The notes: generated from the letters alone by a model not told the origin. 64,000 nucleotides of DNA from JAXLWB01 sp046328715 (GCA_046328715.1 JAXLWB010000009.1:185165-249164); one strand, 5' to 3'. Positions 1 to 8,741 are shown, counted from the first letter of the stretch. Program-made: numbers and translations.

Positions 1-233
1 GTGCACTCACCTTTCGTTGTGGCGAGCAAAGTTTTGATGTCGAGAAGGGTGGCTTTATCTTTTTGCCCTGTGGCATCGAACATGGCTATACGATCCGTAG
101 CGCAGAGCCAGTGCGCTTGTTGACAATCACGACGCCAACTCGTAGGGAGCAGCATGGCGGCTGGGGTGGCTTCGTTGCCGATATGGAGTTGGGCCAGGGT
201 GAGTTGATCGCAACACCCGAGAAGAATAGTTGA
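1..233 (+). CDS. Cupin-domain protein, C-terminal part
   Basis: The window opens inside a gene. The frame starting at base 3 is open for 76 codons and ends at TGA 231-233. The translation has the second half of a single-domain cupin: a Gly-rich turn, then FIFLPCGIEHGYTI, which resembles cupin motif 2 (the P-x-G-x-x-H pattern with a metal-binding His), then a strand RLLTITTP and a short tail. Proteins like this are small beta-barrels, often metal-dependent dioxygenases or sugar-binding sensors. The N-terminal half with motif 1 lies outside the window, so substrate and metal cannot be inferred. A 310-base stretch separates it from the next convincing gene. Confidence 0.75.
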   Translation, partial: ALTFRCGEQSFDVEKGGFIFLPCGIEHGYTIRSAEPVRLLTITTPTRREQHGGWGGFVADMELGQGELIATPEKNS

Positions 234-331
234 GCAATTCCTTGCATGGCCATCGAGACCTGCAATGGTTGGTGGCGTTACTCGTCAATTGTCCTTAGCG
301 CTTCAGATTTTATCAACATACAAGGTTTATG

Positions 332-484
332 ATGGAGCTACCTGCTTATTATCGACCACAACCAGCAGCCAACTGGGATCAGGCAACAATTGGCACCTTT
401 AGCGAGCCTTGGCTGATCCGCAAGGTTTTCCTTGGATGGATGACACAATTTGATCGAGGTTTTATGTCACATGCAAACCGTTAG
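332..484 (+). CDS. Possible small ORF in the 234-543 gap
   Basis: The gap 234-543 holds one ATG-started frame of 50 codons, starting MELPAYYRP and ending FMSHANR. It has no clear ribosome binding site and I recognise no family. Aromatic and Pro-rich content with several Trp is not typical of random translation, so it could be a small protein or a remnant of a larger gene. Nothing else in the gap stands out. It stops 59 bases before the FMN reductase start. Confidence 0.2.
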   Translation: MELPAYYRPQPAANWDQATIGTFSEPWLIRKVFLGWMTQFDRGFMSHANR

Positions 485-543
485 CAACGATACAGCGATT
501 CCAGCATGGACTATTTACCCACATTGGATGCAAAAAATAAACC

Positions 544-1110
544 ATGAGTCAACCACTGCGAATTTTGGCCATTTCGGGCAGCCTACGGGCAGGCTCCTCT
601 AATACGGCTGCCTTGCAAGCGCTGTCGATGCTCGCTCCGGCTGATGTCCTGGTCAAACTGTTTACACAATTGACTGACTTACCCTACTTTAACCCTGATC
701 TGGATGAGACAGAGCGGCTGCCCACCACTGTTCGTGCTTTTCGTACCCAAGTGGGTGAGGCAGATGGTCTTTTGATTTGCAGTCCTGAATATGCGCATGG
801 CGTGCCAGGGGTGTTGAAAAATGCATTAGATTGGTTGGTTGGCAGCGTAGAATTTCCCTATAAACCAGTCGCCTTGATCAACATCTCGCCACGTTCGATT
901 CATGCGCACGCCTCGCTCGTTGAAATTCTCACAACAATGTCAGCAGCGCTGATCGCCCACCCAGCCTTCACCATCGCGCTGCCGCGCAACCGCCTGGACG
1001 TAGCGGGAATGCTCGAAGATCCGTCGATTCGGGCAGCACTAGAGACAGCGATGGAAGCATTTGTTCAAGCGCTGAAAGAGGTAAAAGATGTGCCCTTTTC
1101 TTCAGGTTGA
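544..1110 (+). CDS. NADPH-dependent FMN reductase (flavodoxin-like)
   Basis: 188 residues, usual length for the YieF/ChrR/azobenzene-reductase family. The enzyme binds FMN and uses NAD(P)H to reduce quinones, azo compounds or metal ions such as chromate in the cytosol. The N-terminal strand followed by SGSLRAGSSN (residues 10-19) is the FMN phosphate-binding loop. The segment SPEYAHGVPGVLKNALDWL near residue 80 is the second family signature, contacting the isoalloxazine ring. The ATG follows an A-rich stretch without an obvious Shine-Dalgarno. The gene stands alone; an 83-base palindromic repeat lies right after it. The physiological substrate cannot be read from the sequence. Confidence 0.93.
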   Translation: MSQPLRILAISGSLRAGSSNTAALQALSMLAPADVLVKLFTQLTDLPYFNPDLDETERLPTTVRAFRTQVGEADGLLICSPEYAHGVPGVLKNALDWLVGSVEFPYKPVALINISPRSIHAHASLVEILTTMSAALIAHPAFTIALPRNRLDVAGMLEDPSIRAALETAMEAFVQALKEVKDVPFSSG

Positions 1111-1133
1111 TGGTAAAATCACTCATCAAACTT

Positions 1134-1216
1134 ATAGACACGTTATTTAAACATTGCACAATTTGCCTCAGAACTCAGCCTTTGGAGATTGTGCAATGTT
1201 TAAGTGTCATCTCTAT
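1134..1216. repeat. 83-bp palindromic repeat, copy 1
   Basis: Two 16-base arms (1147-1162 and 1188-1203) are perfect reverse complements around a 25-base spacer, and the ends (ATAGACAC... and ...CATCTCTAT) continue the symmetry imperfectly. A second copy of exactly the same length lies at 20141-20223, with matching ends and arms but a different centre. This looks like a mobile miniature palindrome (MITE- or REP-like). It may also act as a terminator of the FMN reductase gene, although no T-run follows. Confidence 0.7.
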
Positions 1217-1323
1217 TAGCTCTGGACGAGAACCAGAGTTTTCCAATGCGTTATTTGAGTGGCAAAACTCCCCATCCTGACATTTGTCACCATTCCGCTT
1301 CTCATGGCAACCGCAGCCTACCT

Positions 1324-3210
1324 ATGAGTACGCCGACACTTCAAATCGATAGCCTCGTTCTCTATAAGCAGCGCCCTGCTCGTGTGACAAGCCTGGGCGA
1401 TAAAAAGATTGAGATTCAAAGCGAAAAAGGCGAGACGATCAGCCTGCGTCCCAAGGATGTCGTGCTCCTTCATCCCGGACCCTTGCGCAATCTGCGTGAT
1501 CTCGCATCTGGTCCGGCTAAGTCGCTTTCCGATGAACTGCTAACGGCCTGGGAATTACTGGCTGGAACACAAACCACTTTGCCCGAATTGGCGGAATTAG
1601 CCTACGAGGCCTATACCCCTCAGAACGCTTGGCTCATCTGGCAACAATTGGTAGATGGCCTTTACTTTAATGGCACCCCGGACGAAATCAGGGTACACAG
1701 CGCCGAGACTGTGGCGACGATCCAGTCTAATCGCGCCGCCAAAGCGGCCGAAGAGCAGGCATGGCAGAATTTTCTCACCCATATCCGTAACGGTGAGGTC
1801 GCTGCCAATGAGACTCGCTACCTACAGGATGTGGTTGCCTTGGCCCTGGAGCAGCGTGATCAAAGCCAGGTATTGCGCCAGTTGGGACGGCCCGAAACCC
1901 CGCAAAGTGCCCATGCGCTGCTTTTACAGTGTGGTTACTGGACGCCCCATGTCAATCCTTACCCACAACGTTTGAAGCAGAGCACGCAGAGTCCGCAGTT
2001 TGCCTTGCCACCTTTGCCAGAAGAAGAGCGGCGCGATCTCACTCACCTGCTTGCCTTTGCCATCGACGATGAAGGCTCGCAAGACCCGGATGATGCAATC
2101 AGTTGGGTCGGTGATCAGGAAACGGGTGAAGCCAATGGACCAAAAATTTGGGTGCACATTGCCGATGTAGCTGCCTTAATTGTGCCTGACAGCCCAACCG
2201 ATCTCGAAGCGCGAGCACGTTCAGCCAACCTCTACCTGCCCGAGGGAACCGTCCACATGTTGCCGAGCGCGGCCCAAGACCAATTGGCTTTGGGTTTAAG
2301 CGCAGTTTCGCCAGCGCTCTCCTTTTTGCTTGAACTAACACCCAATGGCGATGCCCATTTGCTTGATCTCACACCGAGCTGGGTGCGAGTGACGCGCCTG
2401 AGCTATGCGCAAGCCGAGGAGAAAATTGCAGAGGAACCGTTACGTCAACTTTATGCACTTTCGCAGCGTTTTACAGCCAAACGCCTGGCCAATGGAGCAA
2501 TTGACATCAATCTACCGGAAGTGAAAATCCGTGTGAAGGAGGGTGAAGTTGCGATCCATAGCCTGCCTCCACTCTGTAGCCGCGATCTGGTGCGCGACGC
2601 AATGCTGATGACAGGTGAAGCTGTGGCCCATTATGCAATCGCACATGATCTCGCACTACCTTTTAGCACCCAGGATGCGAATCCCGAAGCGGAAGGGCTG
2701 CCTCGCCAAACTCTTTCCGAGATGTTTGCCCTGCGTCGTCTACTCAAACCGAGCCGTCAGCAGACAGAGGCTGCCCCCCATGCCGGGTTGGGTCTGCCTG
2801 TATATGTGCAGACCACCAGTCCACTGCGCCGCTATAGCGATTTACTCACCCATCAACAACTGCGTGCTCATTTACGCAACGATGTTACGTTGAGTGCTGG
2901 CCAACTCAATGAGCGCCTTGTCGAAGCCGGTGAAAATTCGCGCACGATTCGTCAGTGCGAGCGCATCTCGAACCAACATTGGACCTTGGTCTACTTGTTA
3001 GAACATCCTGATTGGCAAGGCGAAGGTATTGTGATTGAACGAATGGGCAATCGTGCGTTGATCTTGATTCCTACTCTGGCACTTGAATGCGAACTATACG
3101 GTCAGCCTGACTTAGTGCTCGACGATACCGTCTCACTGGCTAAGCCCGAGGTGAATCTACCAGAGTTAACTGTACACTTTCGCAGAATTGCAAAGGTAAA
3201 AACAAGGTAA
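1324..3210 (+). CDS. RNB-domain exoribonuclease (RNase II/R family)
   Basis: 628 residues. Processive 3'-5' hydrolysis of RNA is expected. The catalytic cluster FAIDDEGSQDPDDA (residues 246-258) has the Asp residues that bind two Mg ions in RNase II, and TSPLRRYSDLL (498-508) is the C-terminal RNB signature. The N-terminus (about 1-60) looks like a small beta-barrel, followed by a helical region; the tail may hold a short S1-like barrel. The architecture resembles the short cyanobacterial and plastid RNB enzymes rather than E. coli RNase R. The frame is open from a GTG at 1204, but that start lies inside the palindromic repeat, so I place the start at ATG 1324, where a conserved-looking domain begins. 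An ATG at 1243-1245 is also in frame. Confidence 0.92.
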   Translation: MSTPTLQIDSLVLYKQRPARVTSLGDKKIEIQSEKGETISLRPKDVVLLHPGPLRNLRDLASGPAKSLSDELLTAWELLAGTQTTLPELAELAYEAYTPQNAWLIWQQLVDGLYFNGTPDEIRVHSAETVATIQSNRAAKAAEEQAWQNFLTHIRNGEVAANETRYLQDVVALALEQRDQSQVLRQLGRPETPQSAHALLLQCGYWTPHVNPYPQRLKQSTQSPQFALPPLPEEERRDLTHLLAFAIDDEGSQDPDDAISWVGDQETGEANGPKIWVHIADVAALIVPDSPTDLEARARSANLYLPEGTVHMLPSAAQDQLALGLSAVSPALSFLLELTPNGDAHLLDLTPSWVRVTRLSYAQAEEKIAEEPLRQLYALSQRFTAKRLANGAIDINLPEVKIRVKEGEVAIHSLPPLCSRDLVRDAMLMTGEAVAHYAIAHDLALPFSTQDANPEAEGLPRQTLSEMFALRRLLKPSRQQTEAAPHAGLGLPVYVQTTSPLRRYSDLLTHQQLRAHLRNDVTLSAGQLNERLVEAGENSRTIRQCERISNQHWTLVYLLEHPDWQGEGIVIERMGNRALILIPTLALECELYGQPDLVLDDTVSLAKPEVNLPELTVHFRRIAKVKTR

Positions 3211-3230
3211 TTACGATTACAAGAGGAATT

Positions 3231-3644
3231 ATGCAAGCGCGAACTTTAGACAATTTTATCGGAACCTGGCAACTGATCCCAGAACGTTCTATCTATTCTG
3301 CTGGTGGCCCACCCAAAAGTGCCACCTACCAAATCAGTGGCAATCAAGCCGAGCTTACTTTCACCATCCAATGGATCGATCAAAACGATAAACCGTTCCA
3401 TGTGAGCTACCGTTGTGTGCCGGATGGAGCACGCCATAGCGACCCCAGCACGCCAACCGTTGACCAGATCCAAACCGAACTCATCGACCATAACCTACAA
3501 ACGCTTTCTTATAAGGACGACAAACTTGTCGCCATTGCCGATCGAAAACTATCTGCCGATAGCAACGAGCTTGAAGTAACGCAAAAATATCTGCGACCTG
3601 ATGGCGGTGAATTGAACATTTTGCAGTTTTACAGCAAACTCTAA
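3231..3644 (+). CDS. Hypothetical lipocalin-like protein
   Basis: 137 residues, no signal peptide. The opening LDNFIGTWQLIPERSIYS, with GTW near the N-terminus, and alternating polar/hydrophobic strands through the whole length suggest a small lipocalin- or FABP-like beta-barrel. I do not recognise a specific family. An AAGAGGA ribosome binding site lies a few bases before the ATG. The stop codon directly abuts the ATG of the methyltransferase (TAA-ATG), so the two are almost certainly co-translated, downstream of the RNase gene 20 bases away. Confidence 0.7.
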   Translation: MQARTLDNFIGTWQLIPERSIYSAGGPPKSATYQISGNQAELTFTIQWIDQNDKPFHVSYRCVPDGARHSDPSTPTVDQIQTELIDHNLQTLSYKDDKLVAIADRKLSADSNELEVTQKYLRPDGGELNILQFYSKL

Positions 3645-4247
3645 ATGCGACAAGAGTCACACGAATTTTGGGATGAGGCGGCTACTACCTTTGACAATTC
3701 ACCTGATCATGGATTGCGCGATCTGCTGGTGCGCAACGTTTGGCTCGAACAGTTACGCCATTGGCTCCCATCGCCTCCGGCTTCGATTCTTGATATTGGT
3801 TGTGGCACTGGGTCGCTCAGCCTCCTGATAGCAGAGCTTGGTTATCAGGTTACCGGGATTGATTTTTCGCCAGCGATGCTTGCACTCGCAGAAGCCAAGG
3901 CCCAGGCAGCGGGGCAAACCATTCGTTTTCAACTCATGGACGCAGCCGATCCACAATTTGAAAAACAACGCTTTGAGTTGATTCTCTGTCGCCATCTCTT
4001 ATGGATCTTTCCCGATCCCCCCACGGTGCTCCAACGCTGGACCAAACTGCTGCGGCCAATGGGGCGACTGTTGCTGATTGAGGGTTTTTGGCACACGGGT
4101 GCTGGCATGCACGCACAATCAGTAGTCGCCGCACTTCCCTCATCTTACGCTCATGTTTCAGTACAGTCGCTCAGCGAACATCCAGAACTCTGGGGTGGCA
4201 GTGTCACAGACGAACGCTATGCGCTGATCGCTGATTTGACTGGATAA
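3645..4247 (+). CDS. Class I SAM-dependent methyltransferase
   Basis: 200 residues. The SAM-binding motif I is clear: ILDIGCGTGSLSLLIAELG (residues 48-66), followed by GIDFSPAMLALA at the end of strand 2, then a motif near ILCRHLLWIFPDP and RLLLIEGFW. This is the UbiE/Methyltransf_11 type, which acts on small molecules, quinones or other substrates; the substrate is not predictable. It starts immediately after the stop of the preceding gene and is followed 15 bases later by an esterase gene in the same direction. Confidence 0.9.
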   Translation: MRQESHEFWDEAATTFDNSPDHGLRDLLVRNVWLEQLRHWLPSPPASILDIGCGTGSLSLLIAELGYQVTGIDFSPAMLALAEAKAQAAGQTIRFQLMDAADPQFEKQRFELILCRHLLWIFPDPPTVLQRWTKLLRPMGRLLLIEGFWHTGAGMHAQSVVAALPSSYAHVSVQSLSEHPELWGGSVTDERYALIADLTG

Positions 4248-4262
4248 AAGATTTGTTGGGGG

Positions 4263-5456
4263 ATGCCTTCATTGAAAGAGATTACGCAAATGCTCCAAAG
4301 TTCAAAGCAGCAGCGTCTTCTGAATGCATTGCAAGAATCGGGGTCCGCAGCGCTCCTCAATTTTTGGGATGAAATCGGCGCTCTGGGTACACCAATTGTT
4401 GAAACAGATGGCGCTGGCTATTCCTTGGTCACTTTTCTGTGGCGGGATGAAGGCGTGGCCTGCAATGTCGCCGTGATTCAGGACTTTGGCACCGACGGCA
4501 TCCGCGAACATCAGATGCAGCGGATGCCGGACAGTGATATCTGGTATCTCACCCGCCGGATGCGCTCTGATACCCGAACCACCTATCAAATCTCGCCTAG
4601 CCCATCGGATGACCCAGTGGTGGCTGGCCCCTACCAGTTGGACCCTCTCAACCCCAAGACCTATCCTGGCTTTCTCTTTGAAGATGGCGGTCAGATTCCC
4701 TTTTCGCTGCTAGAGTTGCCGGATGCACCACCTCTGCCTTGGCGAGAATATATGCCCGCTTTGCCTGCTACCGTAGCACTTTACACCCCTTTTGCCGATC
4801 AACGGCGCTTCTGGCTCTATGCACCGCCAGTCGCCAGCTCGACTCCGCTTCCTGTGCTGGTCGTTTTTGATGGCTGGGTCTACAAAGAAATGCTCCACCT
4901 ACCTCAGCTCTTGGACTACCTGATTGAGACAAGGCAGATTCCACCTGTAGCTGCCCTAATGATCGACAACAAAGATCGCAGCGAGCTCCAGTGCCGGGTC
5001 GATTTTGCGGATTACGTTGCCGAAAAGGTCATGCCCTGGTTGTGTACTGTCCAGCCGATCACGGGCGATCCACGCCAAATTATTGCACTGGGATCAAGTT
5101 TAGGCGGATTAGCAGCATTCTTTCTCGGCTATCGCTGTCCAAATCTCTTCGGCACCGTCTTTGCGCAGACTGGTTGGTTCCGCTGGATGCCCCCAGGCGA
5201 TCCCGATCATCATTGGCTGGCGCGCCAAGTGGCTTCTAGGGAGCGGTTATCCTTACGAATTATCCTTCAAGTAGGCGATTTGGAAGTCGCCCAAATGGCC
5301 GATGGCGGCCCGACACAGCTAGAGGCAAATCGCCACCTGCGCAACATGCTGCAAAACAAAGGATATGAGTTTACATACCACGAGTACAGCGGCGGCCATG
5401 ATACGAGTAGTTTACAAGCACCGCTTGCCAAGGGATTAGTGGCACTGCTAGGGTAG
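4263..5456 (+). CDS. Enterochelin-esterase-like alpha/beta hydrolase
   Basis: 397 residues with two parts. The N-terminal half (about 40-155) resembles the Fes-type immunoglobulin-like domain, with VTFLWRDEG and a following strand region. The C-terminal half (165-397) is an alpha/beta hydrolase of the esterase-D/Fes group. The nucleophile elbow is GSSLGG (277-282) with Ser279, and His379 in YSGGHDT is the likely catalytic His. Homologues hydrolyse siderophore trilactones or other esters; no siderophore genes lie nearby, so the substrate is open. No signal peptide is seen. It belongs to a same-strand run of genes with short gaps. Confidence 0.88.
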   Translation: MPSLKEITQMLQSSKQQRLLNALQESGSAALLNFWDEIGALGTPIVETDGAGYSLVTFLWRDEGVACNVAVIQDFGTDGIREHQMQRMPDSDIWYLTRRMRSDTRTTYQISPSPSDDPVVAGPYQLDPLNPKTYPGFLFEDGGQIPFSLLELPDAPPLPWREYMPALPATVALYTPFADQRRFWLYAPPVASSTPLPVLVVFDGWVYKEMLHLPQLLDYLIETRQIPPVAALMIDNKDRSELQCRVDFADYVAEKVMPWLCTVQPITGDPRQIIALGSSLGGLAAFFLGYRCPNLFGTVFAQTGWFRWMPPGDPDHHWLARQVASRERLSLRIILQVGDLEVAQMADGGPTQLEANRHLRNMLQNKGYEFTYHEYSGGHDTSSLQAPLAKGLVALLG

Positions 5457-5461
5457 AGATC

Positions 5462-6538
5462 ATGACTGCAACCGACATTGGACAACTGCGCATTTACCAT
5501 CAGCAACTTGCCTTGGCTCCCTTTACACAAGCAGGGCAAGTTGTCTCCTGGCTGGGTGCCATGCAGGCTCAAGATTACATCGGTGCGCTTTGGTCAATTG
5601 GGCTTCGTATGAACCGGGCGACCGAACAAGGTGTCGAGCAGGCGCTGGCGGAGCGTAGCTTTGTACGCACCTGGCCGATGCGTGGCACGCTGCACTTCGT
5701 GGCGGCGTCCGACGTACGCTGGATGCTGGCTTTGCTCACGCCACGTATCATTGCTCAAAGTGGCGCGCGCCATCGTCAGCTTGAATTGGATCAAGCCGTC
5801 TTTAACCGCAGCAAAGACATTTTTATCCAAGCACTGCAAGGCGGCAAACACTTGACCCGGGACGAGCTTTATCAGCAGCTTGAGCAAGTCGGTATCATAA
5901 CCACCGGCCAGCGCGGTTATCACTTGCTCGGTCGCGCGGCGCAAGATGCCCTGATCTGTTTCGGTTTGCCGCGTGGCAAGGAACAGACTTTTACACTGCT
6001 CGATGAATGGATTGCGCCGACCAAGCCATTGACACGTGAGGAAGCACTGGCTGAATTGGCTCGCCGCTATTTCACCAGCCACGGCCCAGCTACAGTTCAA
6101 GACCTAGTACGTTGGACTGGGATCACAGTAACCGATGCTAAAGCGGGTATTGCCGCGGTCCAGCATGAACTGCTTGAGGAATCAATAGCCGGCCAACGCT
6201 ATTGGCTGCCCAATCGCTTATCAGCCATAAGTGACAGCGCTCCAATCGCCTACCTGCTCCCCGGTTTCGATGAGTATATGCTGGGCTACGGCGATCGCAG
6301 CGCAGTGCTTGATCCTGCCTACGCCAACCTCATCTGTCCTGGTGGCAATGGGGTCTTCCAACCTACGATGGTGCTCAACGGGAATGTAGTCGGCACATGG
6401 AAGCGGATGATTAAGAAGGGCAAAGTGCTTATCACGTTTGCTCCGTTTGTACCATTAAGCGATGTGGAGTTGGAATGGTTTGTGCCAGCCGCCGAACGGT
6501 ATGCAACCTTTTTAGGGTTACAGGTTGAGTTCAAGTAA
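5462..6538 (+). CDS. Winged-helix DNA-binding protein, AlkZ/YcaQ-like
   Basis: 358 residues. The sequence matches the HTH_42 (formerly DUF1006) family: an N-terminal MQAQDYIGALWSIGLR block (residues 34-49), then RTWPMRGTLHFVAASDVRWML and a C-terminal LLPGFDEYMLGYGDR block near residue 265. Family members include AlkZ and YcaQ, DNA glycosylases that unhook bulky or crosslinked bases with tandem winged helices. Their catalytic motif is Gln-x-Gln or Gln-x-Asp; here Gln35-Ala-Gln37-Asp38 sits at the equivalent place. Most uncharacterised members are annotated only as winged-helix proteins, so glycosylase activity is inference. It starts five bases after the esterase stop. Confidence 0.88.
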   Translation: MTATDIGQLRIYHQQLALAPFTQAGQVVSWLGAMQAQDYIGALWSIGLRMNRATEQGVEQALAERSFVRTWPMRGTLHFVAASDVRWMLALLTPRIIAQSGARHRQLELDQAVFNRSKDIFIQALQGGKHLTRDELYQQLEQVGIITTGQRGYHLLGRAAQDALICFGLPRGKEQTFTLLDEWIAPTKPLTREEALAELARRYFTSHGPATVQDLVRWTGITVTDAKAGIAAVQHELLEESIAGQRYWLPNRLSAISDSAPIAYLLPGFDEYMLGYGDRSAVLDPAYANLICPGGNGVFQPTMVLNGNVVGTWKRMIKKGKVLITFAPFVPLSDVELEWFVPAAERYATFLGLQVEFK

Positions 6539-6554
6539 GGAGCAGAAAGAATCC

Positions 6555-7262
6555 ATGCCTTCCAAGAAATCCTACGCCTTCCCCATCTTTTTCGAAACCG
6601 GCAGCAAACGGATTTACGCCGGTGCCGTAGACTGGCCAGGTTGGTATGGTCAAGGGCGCAATGAAGACGCTGCGCTGCAAGCTTTGCTCCGCTGTGGACC
6701 ACGTTATCAAGAGGCAATTCAAGCAGCAAAACTGGACTTTGCCGCACCAAGCGATGTGAGTGTCTTCCAGGTTACAGAGCGGCTTCCTGGCAATGCGACC
6801 ACTGACTTTGGCGCACCTGACATGCCACCTTCCAGCGATGTCCAGCCGGTAGACGAAGCCGAATTGCAAAAATCACTAGCGATCTTACAGGCCAGTTGGG
6901 AAACGTTGCGTGCAACCTATCGGACCAATCTTGGCAAAGAATTGCGCAAGGGTCCACGTGGCGGCGGTCGAGAGTTGGAGCAAATTGTCGAGCATGTGTT
7001 AGGCGCCCATGAAAGTTACCTGCGCCGCATCCTTTGGAAGATGACCATCAAGCCCCCCAAAGAGTGCGAAGCCGCCATTTCAGCCATGGCCGAACAAACC
7101 AGTCAAGCTTTGACCGCTGCTGTCACTCAGGGTTTACCCGATAAGGGACCGCGCGGTGGTGCGGTCTGGAAGCCGCGCACCTTTGTCCGCCGCGCCGCTT
7201 GGCACATACTTGATCACATTTGGGAGATTGAAGATCGGGTGACAGAGGAAGGCGCTGGATGA
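6555..7262 (+). CDS. HicB-like N-terminus fused to DinB-like domain
   Basis: 235 residues. The first 40 residues, with IYAGAVDWPGWYGQGRNEDAA, resemble the HicB/UPF0150 fold seen in antitoxins. From about residue 100 the protein is helical with a DinB-like pattern: VEHVLGAHESYLRR, then FVRRAAWHILDHIWEIEDR near the end. The His residues in AHESY and WHILDH are placed like the metal-binding His of DinB bundles. The start is ATG 6555, preceded by AAGGAG at 6537-6542; an in-frame TTG at 6525 overlaps the previous gene and lacks support. The stop overlaps the start of the next hydrolase (ATGA). Function unknown. Confidence 0.8.
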   Translation: MPSKKSYAFPIFFETGSKRIYAGAVDWPGWYGQGRNEDAALQALLRCGPRYQEAIQAAKLDFAAPSDVSVFQVTERLPGNATTDFGAPDMPPSSDVQPVDEAELQKSLAILQASWETLRATYRTNLGKELRKGPRGGGRELEQIVEHVLGAHESYLRRILWKMTIKPPKECEAAISAMAEQTSQALTAAVTQGLPDKGPRGGAVWKPRTFVRRAAWHILDHIWEIEDRVTEEGAG

Positions 7263-8107
7263 GTTCGCAGACAAAGGTAGTTGAAGAGGGGCTACTGGCC
7301 ACAGCACTTCCCTATCGAGCAGTGGGTGCAGGGCAAACGTTACTCTATTTTCCACCCTTTGCCCCGTACCATGAGTTGACCACAGGCTTCAGCCGCACGA
7401 TTGAGCTAAACATCCTGCGTCGATTTGCGGCTGGCGGGTTCCGAGTCTACCAGGTTAATCGGCGACCGGGATTGGCAACTGGGACAACGATGCACGATCT
7501 CGCAGCGGACTATGCGCGCGCCATTGAACAACATTTCAGCCAACCTGTGGATATTCTTGGCTTCTCCACAGGGGGTGCCATTGCCTTGAACTTTGCCGCC
7601 GAGTATCCCCATCTGCTCCGCCGCTTGGTGTTGGCCAGCGCCGCCCATCGCCTTAGCCCTGTAGCGTGGAACGCCAGCAAGCAGGCAGCCGAACGCGCTG
7701 AAGCCCGAGATCGTCGAGGCTTTCAAATGGCAATGGCTCCGGCTGCAGCACTCTCCAAACCAGCACAAATGGCGGCGGCGGCTTTCGGCTGGCTTCTCGC
7801 TCCGCTTACGCTGAAACGTGATTGGAATCCATCCGATGCGGTTATCACCCTACGTGCCGACATGAGCATTGATGTTGACTCACGTCTCAGCACGATCAGT
7901 ACGCCAACGCTCATCGTATGCGGGGATAGCGATCCGAGTTATCCGCTTGCGATCACTGCCGAGCTTACGCAAAAGCTTCCCAATGCACGCCGCATTGTCT
8001 ACCCCCGCACCGGTCATGGCGTGGTGCTACACAAACGCTTTGTAACGGACCTGGTTGAATTTCTCACTCCTGATCCAACAAAAGGAACAGCGGATGACGC
8101 GGATTAA
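7259..8107 (+). CDS. Alpha/beta hydrolase
   Basis: 282 residues. The nucleophile elbow is GFSTGG (101-106) with Ser103; the acid is probably the Asp in VCGDSDPSYP, and the base the His in RTGHGVVLHKRF near residue 258. This is a soluble esterase, lipase or thioesterase of the general fold with no diagnostic substrate motif. It is translationally coupled to the preceding gene by an ATGA overlap. The last dozen residues are encoded within the left arm of an intergenic-type repeat that begins about 8090, so the native C-terminus may have been altered by repeat insertion. Confidence 0.88.
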   Translation: MSSQTKVVEEGLLATALPYRAVGAGQTLLYFPPFAPYHELTTGFSRTIELNILRRFAAGGFRVYQVNRRPGLATGTTMHDLAADYARAIEQHFSQPVDILGFSTGGAIALNFAAEYPHLLRRLVLASAAHRLSPVAWNASKQAAERAEARDRRGFQMAMAPAAALSKPAQMAAAAFGWLLAPLTLKRDWNPSDAVITLRADMSIDVDSRLSTISTPTLIVCGDSDPSYPLAITAELTQKLPNARRIVYPRTGHGVVLHKRFVTDLVEFLTPDPTKGTADDAD

Positions 8108-8176
8108 GCAGATAAGAGAGTGGATTTATACCTAAAAAATCCGGCTGTTATCGGCTTAATCCACGCCCGTCCGCGG
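8090..8176. repeat. Imperfect palindrome of the GCGGATGACGCGGATTAAG type
   Basis: GCGGATGACGCGGATTAAGC (8090-8109) faces GCTTAATCCACGCCCGTCCGCG downstream as an imperfect inverted repeat. A related palindrome (GCGGATGACACGG) is at 53801-53902. Such ATCCGCGTCATCC-type repeats are widespread in Chloroflexota and other phyla. Here the left arm is read as the end of the hydrolase gene. Confidence 0.65.
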
Positions 8177-8218
8177 TTACATTTCATGATGCTAGGTACC
8201 GGATCTGCAAACGAAGAG

Positions 8219-8722
8219 CTAAGGCTGCCTGCCCAAGATGCGCCACGAAAGATCGGCAATCACCCAGGCGATCAAGTTGCCAAAGCCACCATTAATCGGG
8301 CGAACGCGGGTATTGTGAAAGGATCGGAAACGCCATTCGCCCGCTTCCTTGACCGCAACCAAGGTTTGACTGGAAAGTCGTTCCGTTTTTGGAGTGGTGC
8401 GTCCGTTGTCCAGGATGCTGCCTACCGCATGGGCTAAGATCACGTTGGGGGCAAGTTGGTGGATTTCTGCCAATCCACCGGTGAGCTTTGATCCCTTAAG
8501 AAAGCGCTCGAAGAGTGGTTTATGGCTGGCCTCAATCGCCCCTCTCCCCTTTTGCTTGATGCCGTCGAAGGCCACATAGTCAGCGTCTTCCGTGAACAGA
8601 CTGGCATAAGTATGCGCATCACCAGCCGCCCAGGCATCCATAAGCTGTTGAAACAGTGAATGTACAGCAGCTTCATCGTTTTGCACATTGATTGTCTGCA
8701 TCAGTTGTTCCTGAGTTGTCAT
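8219..8722 (-). CDS. SgcJ/EcaC-like SnoaL-fold protein
   Basis: 167 residues. The protein has an NTF2/SnoaL-like cone: VHSLFQQLMDAWAAGDAHTYASLFTEDADYVAFDG near the N-terminus, GRGAIEASHKPLFERF in the middle and RTTPKTERLSSQTLVAVKEAGEWRF near the end. This matches the SgcJ/EcaC family, whose members are small isomerases, hydrolases or orphan proteins. The active site pocket cannot be assigned. It is transcribed away from the MarR region and follows the membrane protein gene by about 20 bases, suggesting one unit controlled by the operators upstream of that gene. Confidence 0.85.
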   Translation of the reverse strand: MTTQEQLMQTINVQNDEAAVHSLFQQLMDAWAAGDAHTYASLFTEDADYVAFDGIKQKGRGAIEASHKPLFERFLKGSKLTGGLAEIHQLAPNVILAHAVGSILDNGRTTPKTERLSSQTLVAVKEAGEWRFRSFHNTRVRPINGGFGNLIAWVIADLSWRILGRQP

Positions 8723-8741
8723 AGTTGGTTATTCCCTTTCA

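Noticed and set aside
1204..1323. Upstream GTG-started extension of the RNase gene
   Set aside because: The start lies in the arm of a palindromic repeat and the added 40 residues have no domain character.
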